From: Methylobacterium goesingense
GTDB lineage: Bacteria > Pseudomonadota > Alphaproteobacteria > Rhizobiales > Beijerinckiaceae
Assembly: GCF_022179225.1 (NCBI RefSeq)
Contig: NZ_BPQL01000023.1
Coordinates: 16,715 to 80,714 of the forward strand
DNA length: 64,000 nt
Direction of reading: 5' to 3'
Under the pieces are notes generated by a model, which worked only from the letters and a program-made list of their open reading frames with translations, was not told the DNA's origin and made no database searches. Both the position numbers and the translations under genes were made by a program. Every line of letters starts with the position of its first letter. Positions within the stretch are counted from its first letter, which is position 1. Of this stretch, positions 26,930 to 35,579 are shown piece after piece.

Positions 26930-28306
26930 ATGAGCAACCCCGCGAGACCGGACGGCGGACGCGCGGCCCTGGCGGGCTTCGTCACGAACCGCATGGGGCG
27001 CAGCGCCAGCCGGCCGGCTCCGGCCCGGACGGCCCAGCGTCCCTCGAGCGATCCGTCCGTCCAGAACTTCGAATCCCTGCCGGGCTATCGGGAATTGCGC
27101 CTCCAGCGCTCGGCGGCCGACCTGATCGGCCTCGGCAATCCGTTCTTCCGGGTGCACGAGACCCGGGCCAGCGCCACGACCCGCATCGACGGCAAGTCGT
27201 TCATCAATTTCTCGTCCTACGACTACCTCGGGCTCAACGGGCATCCGGACGTGAACGCGGCGGCGGCCCGTGCCATCGAGATCTACGGCACCTCGGCCTC
27301 CGCGAGCCGGATCGTGGCCGGCGAGCGCCCGGGCCACCTCTCCCTGGAGAAGGCGCTCGCCGAGCACTACGACACCGAGGCCTGCGTGGTGATGGTGAGC
27401 GGGCACGCCACCAACGTCACCACGATCGGCGCCCTGCTCGAACCCGGCGACGTGATATTCCACGATGCGCTAAGCCACAACAGCATCGTCACGGGGGCGC
27501 AGCTCTCCGGTGCGCAGCGCCGCTCGTTCTCGCACAACGACCTCGACGCCCTGGAGACCCTGCTGGGCGCCACGCGCCATGAGCACCGCCGGGCGCTCAT
27601 CGTGGTCGAGGGCCTCTACAGCATGGACGGCGACGCACCGGATCTGGCCGCCCTCATCAGCCTGAAGCAGCGCTACGATTGCTGGCTCATGGTCGACGAC
27701 GCCCACGGCCTCGGCGTCCTCGGACGCACGGGCATCGGTCTCGCGGAGCATTGCGACGTCGATCCGCGCGGGGTCGACATCTGGATGGGCACGCTCTCGA
27801 AGACGCTGTCCACCTGCGGCGGCTACATCGCCGGCCCGGCGCCGCTGATCGAATACCTGAAATGCACCGCCGGCGGCTTCATCTTCAGCGTCGGCATCTC
27901 GCCGCCGCTCGCCGCCGCCGCAGAGGCCGCCCTCGAAATCATGCATGCCGAACCGCACCGGGTGGAACGCCTGCGTCAGAACGGCCACCTGTTCCTGTCC
28001 TGCGCCAAGAAGCACGGCCTCGATACGGGCACGAGCCTCGGCCTCGCGGTCATCCCGGTCATCATCGGTGATTCCCTGAAGTCGGTGACCCTGTCGGACC
28101 GCCTGTTCAAGCGCGGCATCAACGTGCAGCCGATCATCCACCCGGCGGTGCCGGAGCGCTCGTCGCGCCTGCGCTTCTTCATGACCTCGGAGCATACGCC
28201 GGAGCAGATCCGCGAGACCGTGGATGCGGTCGCCGAGGAACTCGCGGCGATCGAGAAGGGCGGCTCGCTCATCGAGCAGCTGATGGCCAAGCGCGGCAAG
28301 CCGTAG
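26930..28306 (+). CDS. rkpG: Alpha-oxoamine synthase, RkpG/WcbT-like
   Basis: This 458-residue PLP enzyme belongs to the family of BioF, KBL and serine palmitoyltransferase. It has the Schiff-base lysine in GTLSKTLS (Lys291), DDAHG (Asp257-His259) for the pyridine ring, and YDYLGLNGHP near the N-terminus. A polar, Pro/Arg-rich extension of about 60 residues precedes the fold. It starts 22 bases after the synthase stop, so the two are co-transcribed. It most likely condenses the ACP-bound acyl chain with an amino acid, with loss of CO2, giving a 3-keto-2-amino lipid. A biotin role is unlikely: no bio genes are near, and the partner is a dedicated synthase. The gene symbol follows the Sinorhizobium pair and is by homology of arrangement. 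Confidence 0.85.
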   Translation: MSNPARPDGGRAALAGFVTNRMGRSASRPAPARTAQRPSSDPSVQNFESLPGYRELRLQRSAADLIGLGNPFFRVHETRASATTRIDGKSFINFSSYDYLGLNGHPDVNAAAARAIEIYGTSASASRIVAGERPGHLSLEKALAEHYDTEACVVMVSGHATNVTTIGALLEPGDVIFHDALSHNSIVTGAQLSGAQRRSFSHNDLDALETLLGATRHEHRRALIVVEGLYSMDGDAPDLAALISLKQRYDCWLMVDDAHGLGVLGRTGIGLAEHCDVDPRGVDIWMGTLSKTLSTCGGYIAGPAPLIEYLKCTAGGFIFSVGISPPLAAAAEAALEIMHAEPHRVERLRQNGHLFLSCAKKHGLDTGTSLGLAVIPVIIGDSLKSVTLSDRLFKRGINVQPIIHPAVPERSSRLRFFMTSEHTPEQIRETVDAVAEELAAIEKGGSLIEQLMAKRGKP

Positions 28307-28346
28307 GCTCTCGGTGCGGCGCCCGCCCAGCATGCGTTAAATTTTA

Positions 28347-28376
28347 AGCATCGGCGCCCGGCGCCGGTGCTTTTTT
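28347..28376 (+). terminator. Rho-independent terminator of the rkpA-rkpG operon
   Basis: An 11-bp stem (AGCATCGGCGC with GCGCCGGTGCT, one G-T pair) with a CCG loop is followed directly by TTTTTT. It lies 41 bases after the oxoamine synthase stop and closes the operon. Confidence 0.85.
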
Positions 28377-28513
28377 ACGCGTGTCGCCCGCGTGCGGCGG
28401 ATTGCCCTCGGGCCCTGAACAGGAGACGATCCCCTCGCCATCTCATGTCTCAGTCGCCTCCGGAACCCGGCCCGGGATGCGGCGTTCGTCCCAAGCCCGT
28501 CGGTCAGGAGCCC

Positions 28514-28669
28514 ATGATGAGACAATCGACTGCCGCTTCCATCGTGCGTCGCCTGATCAAAACCGTCGCCGAGGCCAGCCGGTCGTTCATCGGTTCGGTG
28601 GTCGAGGGTGCGATGCCGGCGCCGCAGCCGGTTCCCGTGCGGGTCCGCGCCGGGCGCCAGCGCCGCTGA
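28514..28669 (+). CDS. Small basic hypothetical protein (51 aa)
   Basis: The ATG at 28514 is preceded by GGTCAGGAG, a good ribosome-binding site. The product has an amphipathic basic segment (IVRRLIKTVAEASRSFIGSVV) and a Pro/Arg tail. It is too short for a family call, but the RBS and isolation after a terminator make translation plausible. No function can be assigned. Confidence 0.45.
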   Translation: MMRQSTAASIVRRLIKTVAEASRSFIGSVVEGAMPAPQPVPVRVRAGRQRR

Positions 28670-28717
28670 GGCGCCTCGGTCGCGCGTCGTCGCGGCCTCG
28701 ACGGATCGTGACGGGCG

Positions 28718-30094
28718 TCAGGCGCCCGTTATCGTATCAAACAGAAGCTTCACGTTCAGCGCGACGATGATGGTCGCGATCGCCCAGGCCAGGACCTTGA
28801 GCCAGCCCGGAATCACGTGAGGGCCCATCTTGCCCTTGTTCGAGACGAAGCCGACGAGCGGGATCACCGCGAACGGCAGCTGCATCGACAGCACCACCTG
28901 ACTGAGCACCAGCAGACGCGCCGTGCCCTGCTCTCCGTAGAGGGCGGTCACCCCCACCACCGGCACGATGGCGATGCCCCGGGTGATGAGGCGGCGGGCC
29001 CAGTCGGGAATGCGCAGACGCAGGAAACCTTCCATTACGATCTGTCCGGCGAGCGTCGCCGTCACCGTGGAGTTGAGGCCCGAGGCCAGCAGCGCCACCG
29101 CGAACAGCGTCGAGGCGATCCCGGCGCCGAGGAGCGGCGAGAGCAACTCGTAGGCCTGCTCGATCTCCTGTACGTCGGTGCGTCCTTGCGCGTGGAACAC
29201 CGAGGCCGCCATGATCAGGATCGCGGCGTTGACGAAGAGGGCCAGCATCAACGCGATGGTGGAATCCGTCACCGCGAAGCGGATCGCGCCCCGGCGCCCG
29301 GCCTCGTCGCGCGGATAAGCGCGCGTCTGCACGATCGAGGAGTGCAGGTAGAGATTGTGCGGCATCACCGTGGCGCCGATGATTCCGATGGCGATGTAGA
29401 GCGCCGCCGGGTTCGTCACGATCTCGGCGGTTGGCAGGAAGCCCCCGAGGATCGCCTGGATCGGCGGCGCCGCGAGCGCGATCTGGACGCCGAAACACAC
29501 GAAGATGACCGCCAGCAGCGCGATCACGAAGGCTTCCAGAGCCCGGAAGCCGCGCCGCATCAGCAGCAGGATCAAGAACACGTCGAGGGCCGTGATGGTC
29601 GCGCCGAGGACCAGGGGAATCCCGAACAGCAGTTTCAGCGCGATGGCGGTGCCGATGACTTCGGCAAGGTCGCAGGCGATGATCGCGGCCTCGCAGGCGA
29701 TCCAGAGCAGCAGGCTGACCGGGCGCGGATAATGGTCGCGGCAGGCCTGCGCGAGGTCGCGGCCGGTGGCGATGCCGAGGCGCGCGGCGAGCGCCTGCAG
29801 CACGATCGCCATCAGGTTCGAGAGCAGGATGACGGCGAGAAGGGTGTAGCCGAACTGCGCGCCCCCCGCGATGTCGGTGGCCCAGTTGCCCGGGTCCATG
29901 TAGCCGACCGAGACCATGTAGCCCGGGCCGATGAAGGCGAGGAGCCGGCGCAGCCAGGAGCCCCCCGCCCGCACCGGCACGCTGGCATTCATGCGCCCGA
30001 GACTGGGCTGCGCGCCCGTCGCGTCGTCGAACCTCCAGGAGGCCCGCGGCTCCGCCACGGTCTCTGGGGTCGTCACCTGTTCGTTGAAAGCCAT
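28718..30094 (-). CDS. mntH: NRAMP-family manganese/divalent-metal transporter
   Basis: This 458-residue, 11-TM proton-coupled importer of Mn2+ (and Fe2+) in the inner membrane has the metal-site motif MDPGNWATD in TM1 and TM6 [10 protein letters not shown], both hallmarks of MntH. The N-terminus has an extra cytosolic stretch of about 45 residues. ATG at 30094 is preferred; a GTG two codons earlier is possible. The promoter region contains a palindrome very like the MntR operator of enteric mntH (see 30165-30180), which implies repression by manganese. No mntR gene is in the window. Confidence 0.92.
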   Translation of the reverse strand: MAFNEQVTTPETVAEPRASWRFDDATGAQPSLGRMNASVPVRAGGSWLRRLLAFIGPGYMVSVGYMDPGNWATDIAGGAQFGYTLLAVILLSNLMAIVLQALAARLGIATGRDLAQACRDHYPRPVSLLLWIACEAAIIACDLAEVIGTAIALKLLFGIPLVLGATITALDVFLILLLMRRGFRALEAFVIALLAVIFVCFGVQIALAAPPIQAILGGFLPTAEIVTNPAALYIAIGIIGATVMPHNLYLHSSIVQTRAYPRDEAGRRGAIRFAVTDSTIALMLALFVNAAILIMAASVFHAQGRTDVQEIEQAYELLSPLLGAGIASTLFAVALLASGLNSTVTATLAGQIVMEGFLRLRIPDWARRLITRGIAIVPVVGVTALYGEQGTARLLVLSQVVLSMQLPFAVIPLVGFVSNKGKMGPHVIPGWLKVLAWAIATIIVALNVKLLFDTITGA

Positions 30095-30164
30095 GCCCAC
30101 GCTTGCCGTTCGCCGAGACGGGATCGAGCGCGCCGAGCGGTCGAATGGTCACGGTCCGAGGCGT

Positions 30165-30180
30165 TATAGCAGAGGCTATA
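30165..30180 (-). promoter_or_regulatory. Candidate MntR operator upstream of mntH
   Basis: TATAGC-AGAG-GCTATA is a perfect 6-bp inverted repeat with a 4-base spacer, 70 bases upstream of the mntH start. The E. coli MntR site has the core CATAGC-N4-GCTATG; this one differs only at the outermost pair. On the minus strand it also contains TATAAC/TATAGC-like hexamers that could serve as the -10 box, so binding would block RNA polymerase. The palindrome is seen; the protein bound is inferred. Confidence 0.68.
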
Positions 30181-30292
30181 CTAAGAGCAACGGGCTAAGT
30201 GGCGCGCACGAAACGCCCGCCGCTCCGTCGCGCGCGGGACGAAAATCGACCGCAGCCGGGAGGTTTCGTGAGGCGTCGGCCGCCCGGCGCCG

Positions 30293-31990
30293 TCACGAGG
30301 CCAGCGTCTGCAGATTCCGATCGATGGCCGCGACTCCGTGCGCTGCGGTCTGCATGCTCATGGAGATCTCGCACGTCACCGCGCTCTGTTCCTCGACCGC
30401 CGAGGCGACGCCGGTCACGAAGCCCCGGACCGCGTCGATGGACTGGCCGATGGCGGTCAGCGCTCCGACCACGTCGCCGGAGATCGACTGCATCGCCTTG
30501 ATGTCCTCCGCGATGCGGGCGGTGGCGCTCGTCACCTGGTTGGAGAGGTTCTTCACCTCACCGGCGACCACCGCGAAGCCGCGCCCGGCTTCACCCGCGC
30601 GGGCCGCCTCGATGGTGGCATTCAGCGCCAGGAGGTTGATCTGCCCGCCGACACCCTGGATGAGCTGAACGATACCATTCATCGAGCTTGCCGCGTCCGC
30701 GAGCTGGCCCGTCGCGTGGTCGGCGGTCTTGGCGCGGTCGTCCATGTCGTCGACCTCCTGGCGGGACCGCGCAAGGCTGCTGGCGATCTCGCTGATCGAG
30801 GCGTTCAGCTCCTCGGCCGCCGCCGCGACGGTCTGGACGTTGGTCAGGGTCTGCCCCGAGGCGTGAGCCGCATCGATCTGCGAGCGCATCCGTCCGGTGA
30901 TGTCGGTGGCGAACTTCACCACCTTGAACGGGCGGCCGGCGAGGTCGAAGATCGGGTTGTAGGAGGCCTGGATCCAGATGTCCCGGCCGCCCTGGCCGAC
31001 GCGCTGGAAGATGCCGGACTGGAACTCACCCCGGCCCAGGGCGGCCCAGAAGTCACCGTAGGCGGCCGAGGCCGCGTAGGCCGGGTCCACGAACATCCGG
31101 TGGTGGCGCCCCCGGATCTCGCTTAGCCCGTAGCCGAGGACGTCGAGGAAGTTCGTGTTGGCGTCGAGGACGGTCCCGTCGAGGTCGAAGTGGATCACGC
31201 CCTGCGAGCGGCCGATGGCCTCGACCTGTCCCTGCATCTCGGCATTGCGGACCTTCACGGCGGTGATGTCGGTGGCGTATTTGACGACCTTGATCGGCCG
31301 GCCCGACGGGTCGAAGACCGGATTGTAGTTCGCCTGGAGCCAGATTTCGCGCCCGTCGCGTCCGACGCGGCGGAACTCGCCGGCCTGGAAGCTGCCGCGG
31401 CCCAGGGTTTCCCAGAACGCGCGATAGGTCGCCGAGTCCCGGTCCTGCGGGGTCACGAACACCCGGTGGTGCTGGCCCTTCACCTCCGCGAGGCTGTAGC
31501 CGACCAGGTTCAGGAAGTTGCCGTTGGCCGTCAGGATCGTCCCGTCGAGGCCGAACTCGATCACGCCCTGCGAACGGTCGATCGCCTCGATCTGGCTTAG
31601 GGTGTCGGCGCTGCGCATCTTCTCGGCGGTTATGTCGGTGGCGAACGCGACCACCGCGATGGCGCGTCCGTCCGAGCCCAGGATCGGATTGTAGCTCGCC
31701 TGGAGCCAGATCTCGCGCCCGTCCTTGCCGAGGCGGCGATATTCGCCGCGCTGGAACGCGCCCTTGGCCAATTCCGCCCAGAAGGCCCGGTAGGCGGCAC
31801 TCTCGTGCTCGGCGGGGTCGACGAAGAGGTTGTGGTACCGCCCCCGGATCTCGTCGAGGCTGTAACCCATCGTCGCCAGGAAGTTGGAGTTCGCGGTGAC
31901 GATAGTCCCGTCCAGCTTGAACTCGATGACGGCCTGCGAGCGGTCCAGGGCCTGGAGTTTCGCCGATGACCCGCGATTGAAGAACGTCAT
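30293..31990 (-). CDS. Cytosolic methyl-accepting chemotaxis protein with three PAS domains
   Basis: A 565-residue receptor without TM helices or HAMP domain. Three PAS domains (about residues 14-130, 137-250, 258-372) are near copies of each other: each begins with a DRSQxVIxFxLDGT segment and ends with a PAC motif containing REIWLQA and an xxFATDIT. The MCP signalling part follows, with the conserved tip INLLALNATIEAARAGE and AVVAGEVKNLS. Such proteins (BdlA/Aer2-like) sense redox, oxygen or small ligands through PAS cofactors and signal to CheA. The ATG at 31990 follows AGGAAT; an upstream in-frame start adds 29 unrelated residues. No che genes are adjacent. Confidence 0.88.
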   Translation of the reverse strand: MTFFNRGSSAKLQALDRSQAVIEFKLDGTIVTANSNFLATMGYSLDEIRGRYHNLFVDPAEHESAAYRAFWAELAKGAFQRGEYRRLGKDGREIWLQASYNPILGSDGRAIAVVAFATDITAEKMRSADTLSQIEAIDRSQGVIEFGLDGTILTANGNFLNLVGYSLAEVKGQHHRVFVTPQDRDSATYRAFWETLGRGSFQAGEFRRVGRDGREIWLQANYNPVFDPSGRPIKVVKYATDITAVKVRNAEMQGQVEAIGRSQGVIHFDLDGTVLDANTNFLDVLGYGLSEIRGRHHRMFVDPAYAASAAYGDFWAALGRGEFQSGIFQRVGQGGRDIWIQASYNPIFDLAGRPFKVVKFATDITGRMRSQIDAAHASGQTLTNVQTVAAAAEELNASISEIASSLARSRQEVDDMDDRAKTADHATGQLADAASSMNGIVQLIQGVGGQINLLALNATIEAARAGEAGRGFAVVAGEVKNLSNQVTSATARIAEDIKAMQSISGDVVGALTAIGQSIDAVRGFVTGVASAVEEQSAVTCEISMSMQTAAHGVAAIDRNLQTLAS

Positions 31991-32723
31991 GGCTTGGATT
32001 CCTGGTTCGCACGCGCCGTACGCGCTCGGAGCCGAGTGTTTGAAGGAGGGTTGAATGATCCCGGTGTACGACCACACGGGACACGAAAGACGCCCTGGGG
32101 CGTTCGATTTCGTGGCATCAGGGAAGTGGTGTGGGTTTATTGAACGAGGATCGTGAAACTGCGGCCAAGTCGATTCAAACCCAAGATCATGGGTGTGGTG
32201 GCTGTTCCGCTGCTTCCTGCGGCCCGTCTCGCGAGCACTCAGGCTCCGGTGACGGATCGGTCACATCAGGCTCCCCCGGTCTCGGAGCGGTTCGGTCGGG
32301 CCGGATGCTCCGTCCCCGCCATCCAAGCCTCGGCGACCATTCCGCAGCTTCGCTCTTGAGTACGAGTAAAGCGTCGGTTCGATTAAGATTCACTGAAGGC
32401 CATTGGTTCGACAAATATAGCATCGATCGATCCTTGATCACATGCGCGTGATGAGCGGCATATCAAGTATTGATGTAATTATTCGCACTGTGATCGAATA
32501 TTGCTTAGACCTTCGGCGAAATTTGGGTCGCATGATCGCGCTGCACCCCGCACAGCTCAAATGTTCGCCGCAGTGCAGGGGCTTGTTTCAGGCGTGATCA
32601 TGGGTCGCCCGCGTCGCTCGGATGCGATTCGCGGTGGTCGGACCCACCGCGCTGCACGCCCAGCCCAGGGAGATGTGGCCCTCGCGAGCCGATGTGGCTC
32701 ACGAGGGCTGTCGACCGGCGGCC
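31991..32723. other. Long low-GC intergenic region
   Basis: These 733 bases have no supportable gene. Between about 32340 and 32540 the sequence is clearly AT-richer than its surroundings. It contains a perfect palindrome ATCAA-GTA-TTGAT at 32462-32474 and a weaker ATCAC...GTGAT at about 32438-32453. It holds the receptor promoter (minus strand). The composition shift could mark a foreign remnant or a strong regulatory region. Confidence 0.45.
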
Positions 32724-34349
32724 TCAGGCGGCGCGCGGACCCGACAGTGACGCTGGCGCCATCACGTAGGTGTTGCGGCCCCCGCCCTTGGCCTCGTAGA
32801 GGGCCGCGTCGGCGGCGGCGACGAGGCCCTGCGCCGAGCCCGTGCCGGGCGACAGGCAGGCGACCCCGAGGCTCACGGTGACCACCCCGTGGGGGTTCGC
32901 CGCGTGCGGCAGGGCGCTGGCGATGACGGCGGCCCGGATGCGCCGCGCCGCCGCTTCGGCTTCGATCCATGTGGTCTCGGGCAGGATCGCGGCGAATTCC
33001 TCGCCGCCGATCCGGCACAGGGTCGCGCCGGGCCGGGCGGCCGCCCTGACCAGAGCCTCGGCGATCGTCCGCAGGGCCGTGTCGCCGCGCTGGTGGCCGT
33101 AGCAATCGTTGAAAGCCTTGAAGGCGTCGGCATCGAGGAGGATCAACGCCAGGGGATGCCCCGTGCGCTGGGCCCGGCGCAGGTCGCGCGCCAGCACCTC
33201 GTCGAACCGGCGCCGGTTGTTAAGGCCGGTCAGGGGATCGGTGACCGCGAGCTGGCGCAGTTCGTCGTTGAGGCGGGCGGTGGCCTCCTCGGCCTTCCGG
33301 CGCTGGATGAGCTCGCGCCGCAGCAGGGCCGTGAGGACCAGGGTGGCGCCGCACAGGATCAGGACGATGCCGCCCAGGGCGATCGCCTTGCGCCACCATG
33401 CGGCGTAGATCGTCTCCAGGGGGACCGACAGGCTGACGACCAGGGGCAGGTCGCCGACCTGCGAGAAGGCGAAGCGCCGCTCATCCTGGCCGATCATGGC
33501 CGTGCCGTCGAACAGACCCTCGCGCGCGGCGCGCATGGTCTGGAAGCTCGGCGACTGCGCGACGTTGGTCCCCACGCCCGGCCGGGGGTCCCGCATTAGA
33601 ATGGTGCCGTCCAGGGTGAGCAGGCTGATGGCATCGCCGGCCTGGCGGCCGGCGGTCGCGAACAGTTGTTCGAAGTGGTCGAGGAAGATCACGCCCACCA
33701 CAACGCCCGCGAAGCTGCCGTCCGGATGCGAGACCCGGCGGCTCAGGGGCAGGCCCCACCGCCCGGAGCTGCGAGACAGGATCGCCTTGCCGATGAAGAG
33801 GTCCGGGCTCGGGTCGCGCAGATGATGCTGGAAGTATTCCCGGTCCCGCGCGTTGAACGGCGCCATCGGGCGCGAGGTCAGGATCGGGCTGCCCTCGGAA
33901 TCCAGCAGGGCGATCAGGCCGAAATTCGTGGCCGTCGCGGCCCGGTCGAACAGGATCATGTGGCGCAGCTCCGGATCCGCTTCGCGAACCCGCTGCTCCT
34001 TCATGCCGTCGACGATGCCCCGCAGGGAGAGGTCGTAGAGCTCGACGTTGCGGGCGATGTCGCGCGCCATCAGGGTCACGAGGCTGCGCGCCGTGACCTT
34101 GGCGCGCTCGTCGATCTCGCGGCGCATCTCGAGGAGCATGACCGCGCACACGCCACAGAGGGCGGCCGCCACCAGGGCGTTGAACAGAACCAGCCAGGCC
34201 GCCGATGGAACCAGCCGGCGCATCCGTCTGCGCAGGGCGCGGTATGTCGGCAAGGTCTCTCGCAAGAAGGGGACGGACATCGGCTGCCGGGTGATGATCT
34301 GGCCCGGACCATGACTCGGCATGGGTTGACGAAACCTTCGCGGAATCAT
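32724..34349 (-). CDS. Membrane-bound diguanylate cyclase (Cache + GGDEF)
   Basis: The 541-residue protein has an N-terminal TM helix (LVLFNALVAAALCGVCAVML), a periplasmic dCache-like sensor (about residues 80-320, with FNARDREYFQHH typical of these domains), a second TM (LGGIVLILCGATLVL), a short coiled linker and a GGDEF domain. The active-site motif is GGEEF (448-452), competent for making c-di-GMP from two GTP. The inhibitory RxxD site, normally five residues upstream, is absent, so product inhibition is not expected. Starts at 34322 or 34280 (MSVPFLRETL) are also possible. The ligand is unknown. Confidence 0.87.
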   Translation of the reverse strand: MIPRRFRQPMPSHGPGQIITRQPMSVPFLRETLPTYRALRRRMRRLVPSAAWLVLFNALVAAALCGVCAVMLLEMRREIDERAKVTARSLVTLMARDIARNVELYDLSLRGIVDGMKEQRVREADPELRHMILFDRAATATNFGLIALLDSEGSPILTSRPMAPFNARDREYFQHHLRDPSPDLFIGKAILSRSSGRWGLPLSRRVSHPDGSFAGVVVGVIFLDHFEQLFATAGRQAGDAISLLTLDGTILMRDPRPGVGTNVAQSPSFQTMRAAREGLFDGTAMIGQDERRFAFSQVGDLPLVVSLSVPLETIYAAWWRKAIALGGIVLILCGATLVLTALLRRELIQRRKAEEATARLNDELRQLAVTDPLTGLNNRRRFDEVLARDLRRAQRTGHPLALILLDADAFKAFNDCYGHQRGDTALRTIAEALVRAAARPGATLCRIGGEEFAAILPETTWIEAEAAARRIRAAVIASALPHAANPHGVVTVSLGVACLSPGTGSAQGLVAAADAALYEAKGGGRNTYVMAPASLSGPRAA

Positions 34350-34494
34350 GCGCCCGCAGGATCATGTGCGCACGGGATCGTGCAGCCGCAAAATCGTGCG
34401 CCGGAATGCCGCGTCTCGGTGGTCTGACGCCATTGCCCTCGGGTGGGGATGCTGTGTAGCTGATCGGCGACGCCTTCGAGGGGGAGCGCTCGGG

Positions 34495-35502
34495 ATGGAT
34501 TGGCAGCGTCTGGCGCCCGCGCGCACGCGCAAGCAGATGGCGGTGACGGCCCTGGCGGGCCTGCTGCTCGGCCTCGGTGGGGTCACGGCCGGCACCGGCC
34601 TCGTCCAGGCCTCCGAGCGCGGGGGCCTGTTCGACTTCTTCGAATCGATCTTTCGCGGGCCCGCCCCCGAGCCCATGGCGGCGCCGGTGCGGCGGCGTCC
34701 CGCCCATTACGCCTCCCTGCCCGATGCCCGCCGGGTAACCGCGGTGCGGGTGGTACGACAGACCCCGCGCGTGCGGGAGCAGGTCCGGCTCCCGCGGCCC
34801 CTCCGGCAAGCCCGCACCCGGGTGCCCGAGACGCCGGTGGCGGGATTCGGGGATGCCGTCCTCGGAGCCCGCACCGTCTGCGTGCGCGCCTGCGACGGCT
34901 ACCTCTTCCCCGTGGGCCGTCTCGCTGCGCGCGCCGATTTGCCGGTGCACGAGGCCGCCTGCACGGCGGCCTGCCCGAATGCCCCGACCAGCCTCTTCAC
35001 TCTGGGCGCGCACGAGACCGAGATGGACCGGGCGGTCGGCCTCGACGGTCGGCCCTACCGCAGCCTTGCGGTGGCCAACCTCTACCGCACCAAGCGGGTG
35101 GCGCAGTGCGCGTGCCAGCCGGAGGGGCGCGCCGCGATCCCCCTGCCTCTCGCCCAGGACCGCACTCTGCGGGCCGGCGACGTGGTCGCCACCGCCGCCT
35201 CCGCCGCCATCGTGACGCAGGCCCGGGACGGCGGCCTCACGGTGGTGGATTTCCGCGAGGCCCGCGGCCTGTCTCGGCGGGCCCGGCGGGCGATCGACGC
35301 CAAGGTCGACGTGATCCGCCGCGAGGCCGATGTCCGAGCCTTCCGCAACGCGATGCGCCGCGCCGACCGGGCCTCGCGCATCCGCCTCGCATCCGGCGCC
35401 GGCTTCCAGTCGGCGCCGCCGATCGAGGTCGAGCCGGCCTTCGCCCCGGCGCGCGCGCCGGCCGGTCCCCGGGTCGTGATGGCCTCGCCCTTCGTGTACT
35501 GA
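34495..35502 (+). CDS. DUF2865 exported cysteine-motif protein
   Basis: This 335-residue protein has a hydrophobic N-terminal signal (MAVTALAGLLLGLGGVTAG). The DUF2865 core contains VCVRACDGYLFPVG and HEAACTAACPNAPTSLFTLG, with four to five Cys residues that probably form disulfides, and a further CQC-like motif (CACQPEG). Function is unknown; the family is common in Hyphomicrobiales and predicted periplasmic. The C-terminus is Arg/Ala-rich. The ATG at 34495 is preceded by GGGGGAGCG; an upstream in-frame extension has no signal character. Confidence 0.75.
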   Translation: MDWQRLAPARTRKQMAVTALAGLLLGLGGVTAGTGLVQASERGGLFDFFESIFRGPAPEPMAAPVRRRPAHYASLPDARRVTAVRVVRQTPRVREQVRLPRPLRQARTRVPETPVAGFGDAVLGARTVCVRACDGYLFPVGRLAARADLPVHEAACTAACPNAPTSLFTLGAHETEMDRAVGLDGRPYRSLAVANLYRTKRVAQCACQPEGRAAIPLPLAQDRTLRAGDVVATAASAAIVTQARDGGLTVVDFREARGLSRRARRAIDAKVDVIRREADVRAFRNAMRRADRASRIRLASGAGFQSAPPIEVEPAFAPARAPAGPRVVMASPFVY

Positions 35503-35579
35503 GCCGCGCCCCGCGTTGTCGGGGGCGCGGCGATCCTCTAGGGCGACAGGCTGACCCGCCTTCGAGCCCGGAATCCGGC

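Noticed and set aside
21892..26994. 1700-residue open frame antisense to the rkpA synthase
   Set aside because: A shadow of high-GC codon use: it is rich in Arg, Gly, Asp, His and Glu, has no domain motifs, and the plus strand carries intact KS-AT-DH-ER-KR-ACP motifs.
19486..28306. A classical secondary-metabolite polyketide cluster
   Set aside because: There is only one module, no tailoring oxygenases, resistance or export genes, and the synthase plus oxoamine synthase pair matches the capsule-lipid RkpA/RkpG arrangement better.
26930..28306. bioF (biotin synthesis)
   Set aside because: No bioA/B/D neighbours, about 60 extra N-terminal residues, and coupling to the large synthase point to an acyl-ACP substrate.
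32131..32451. 106-residue frame in the AT-rich gap
   Set aside because: No ribosome site and no protein-like pattern; Ser/Gly/Pro-rich noise.
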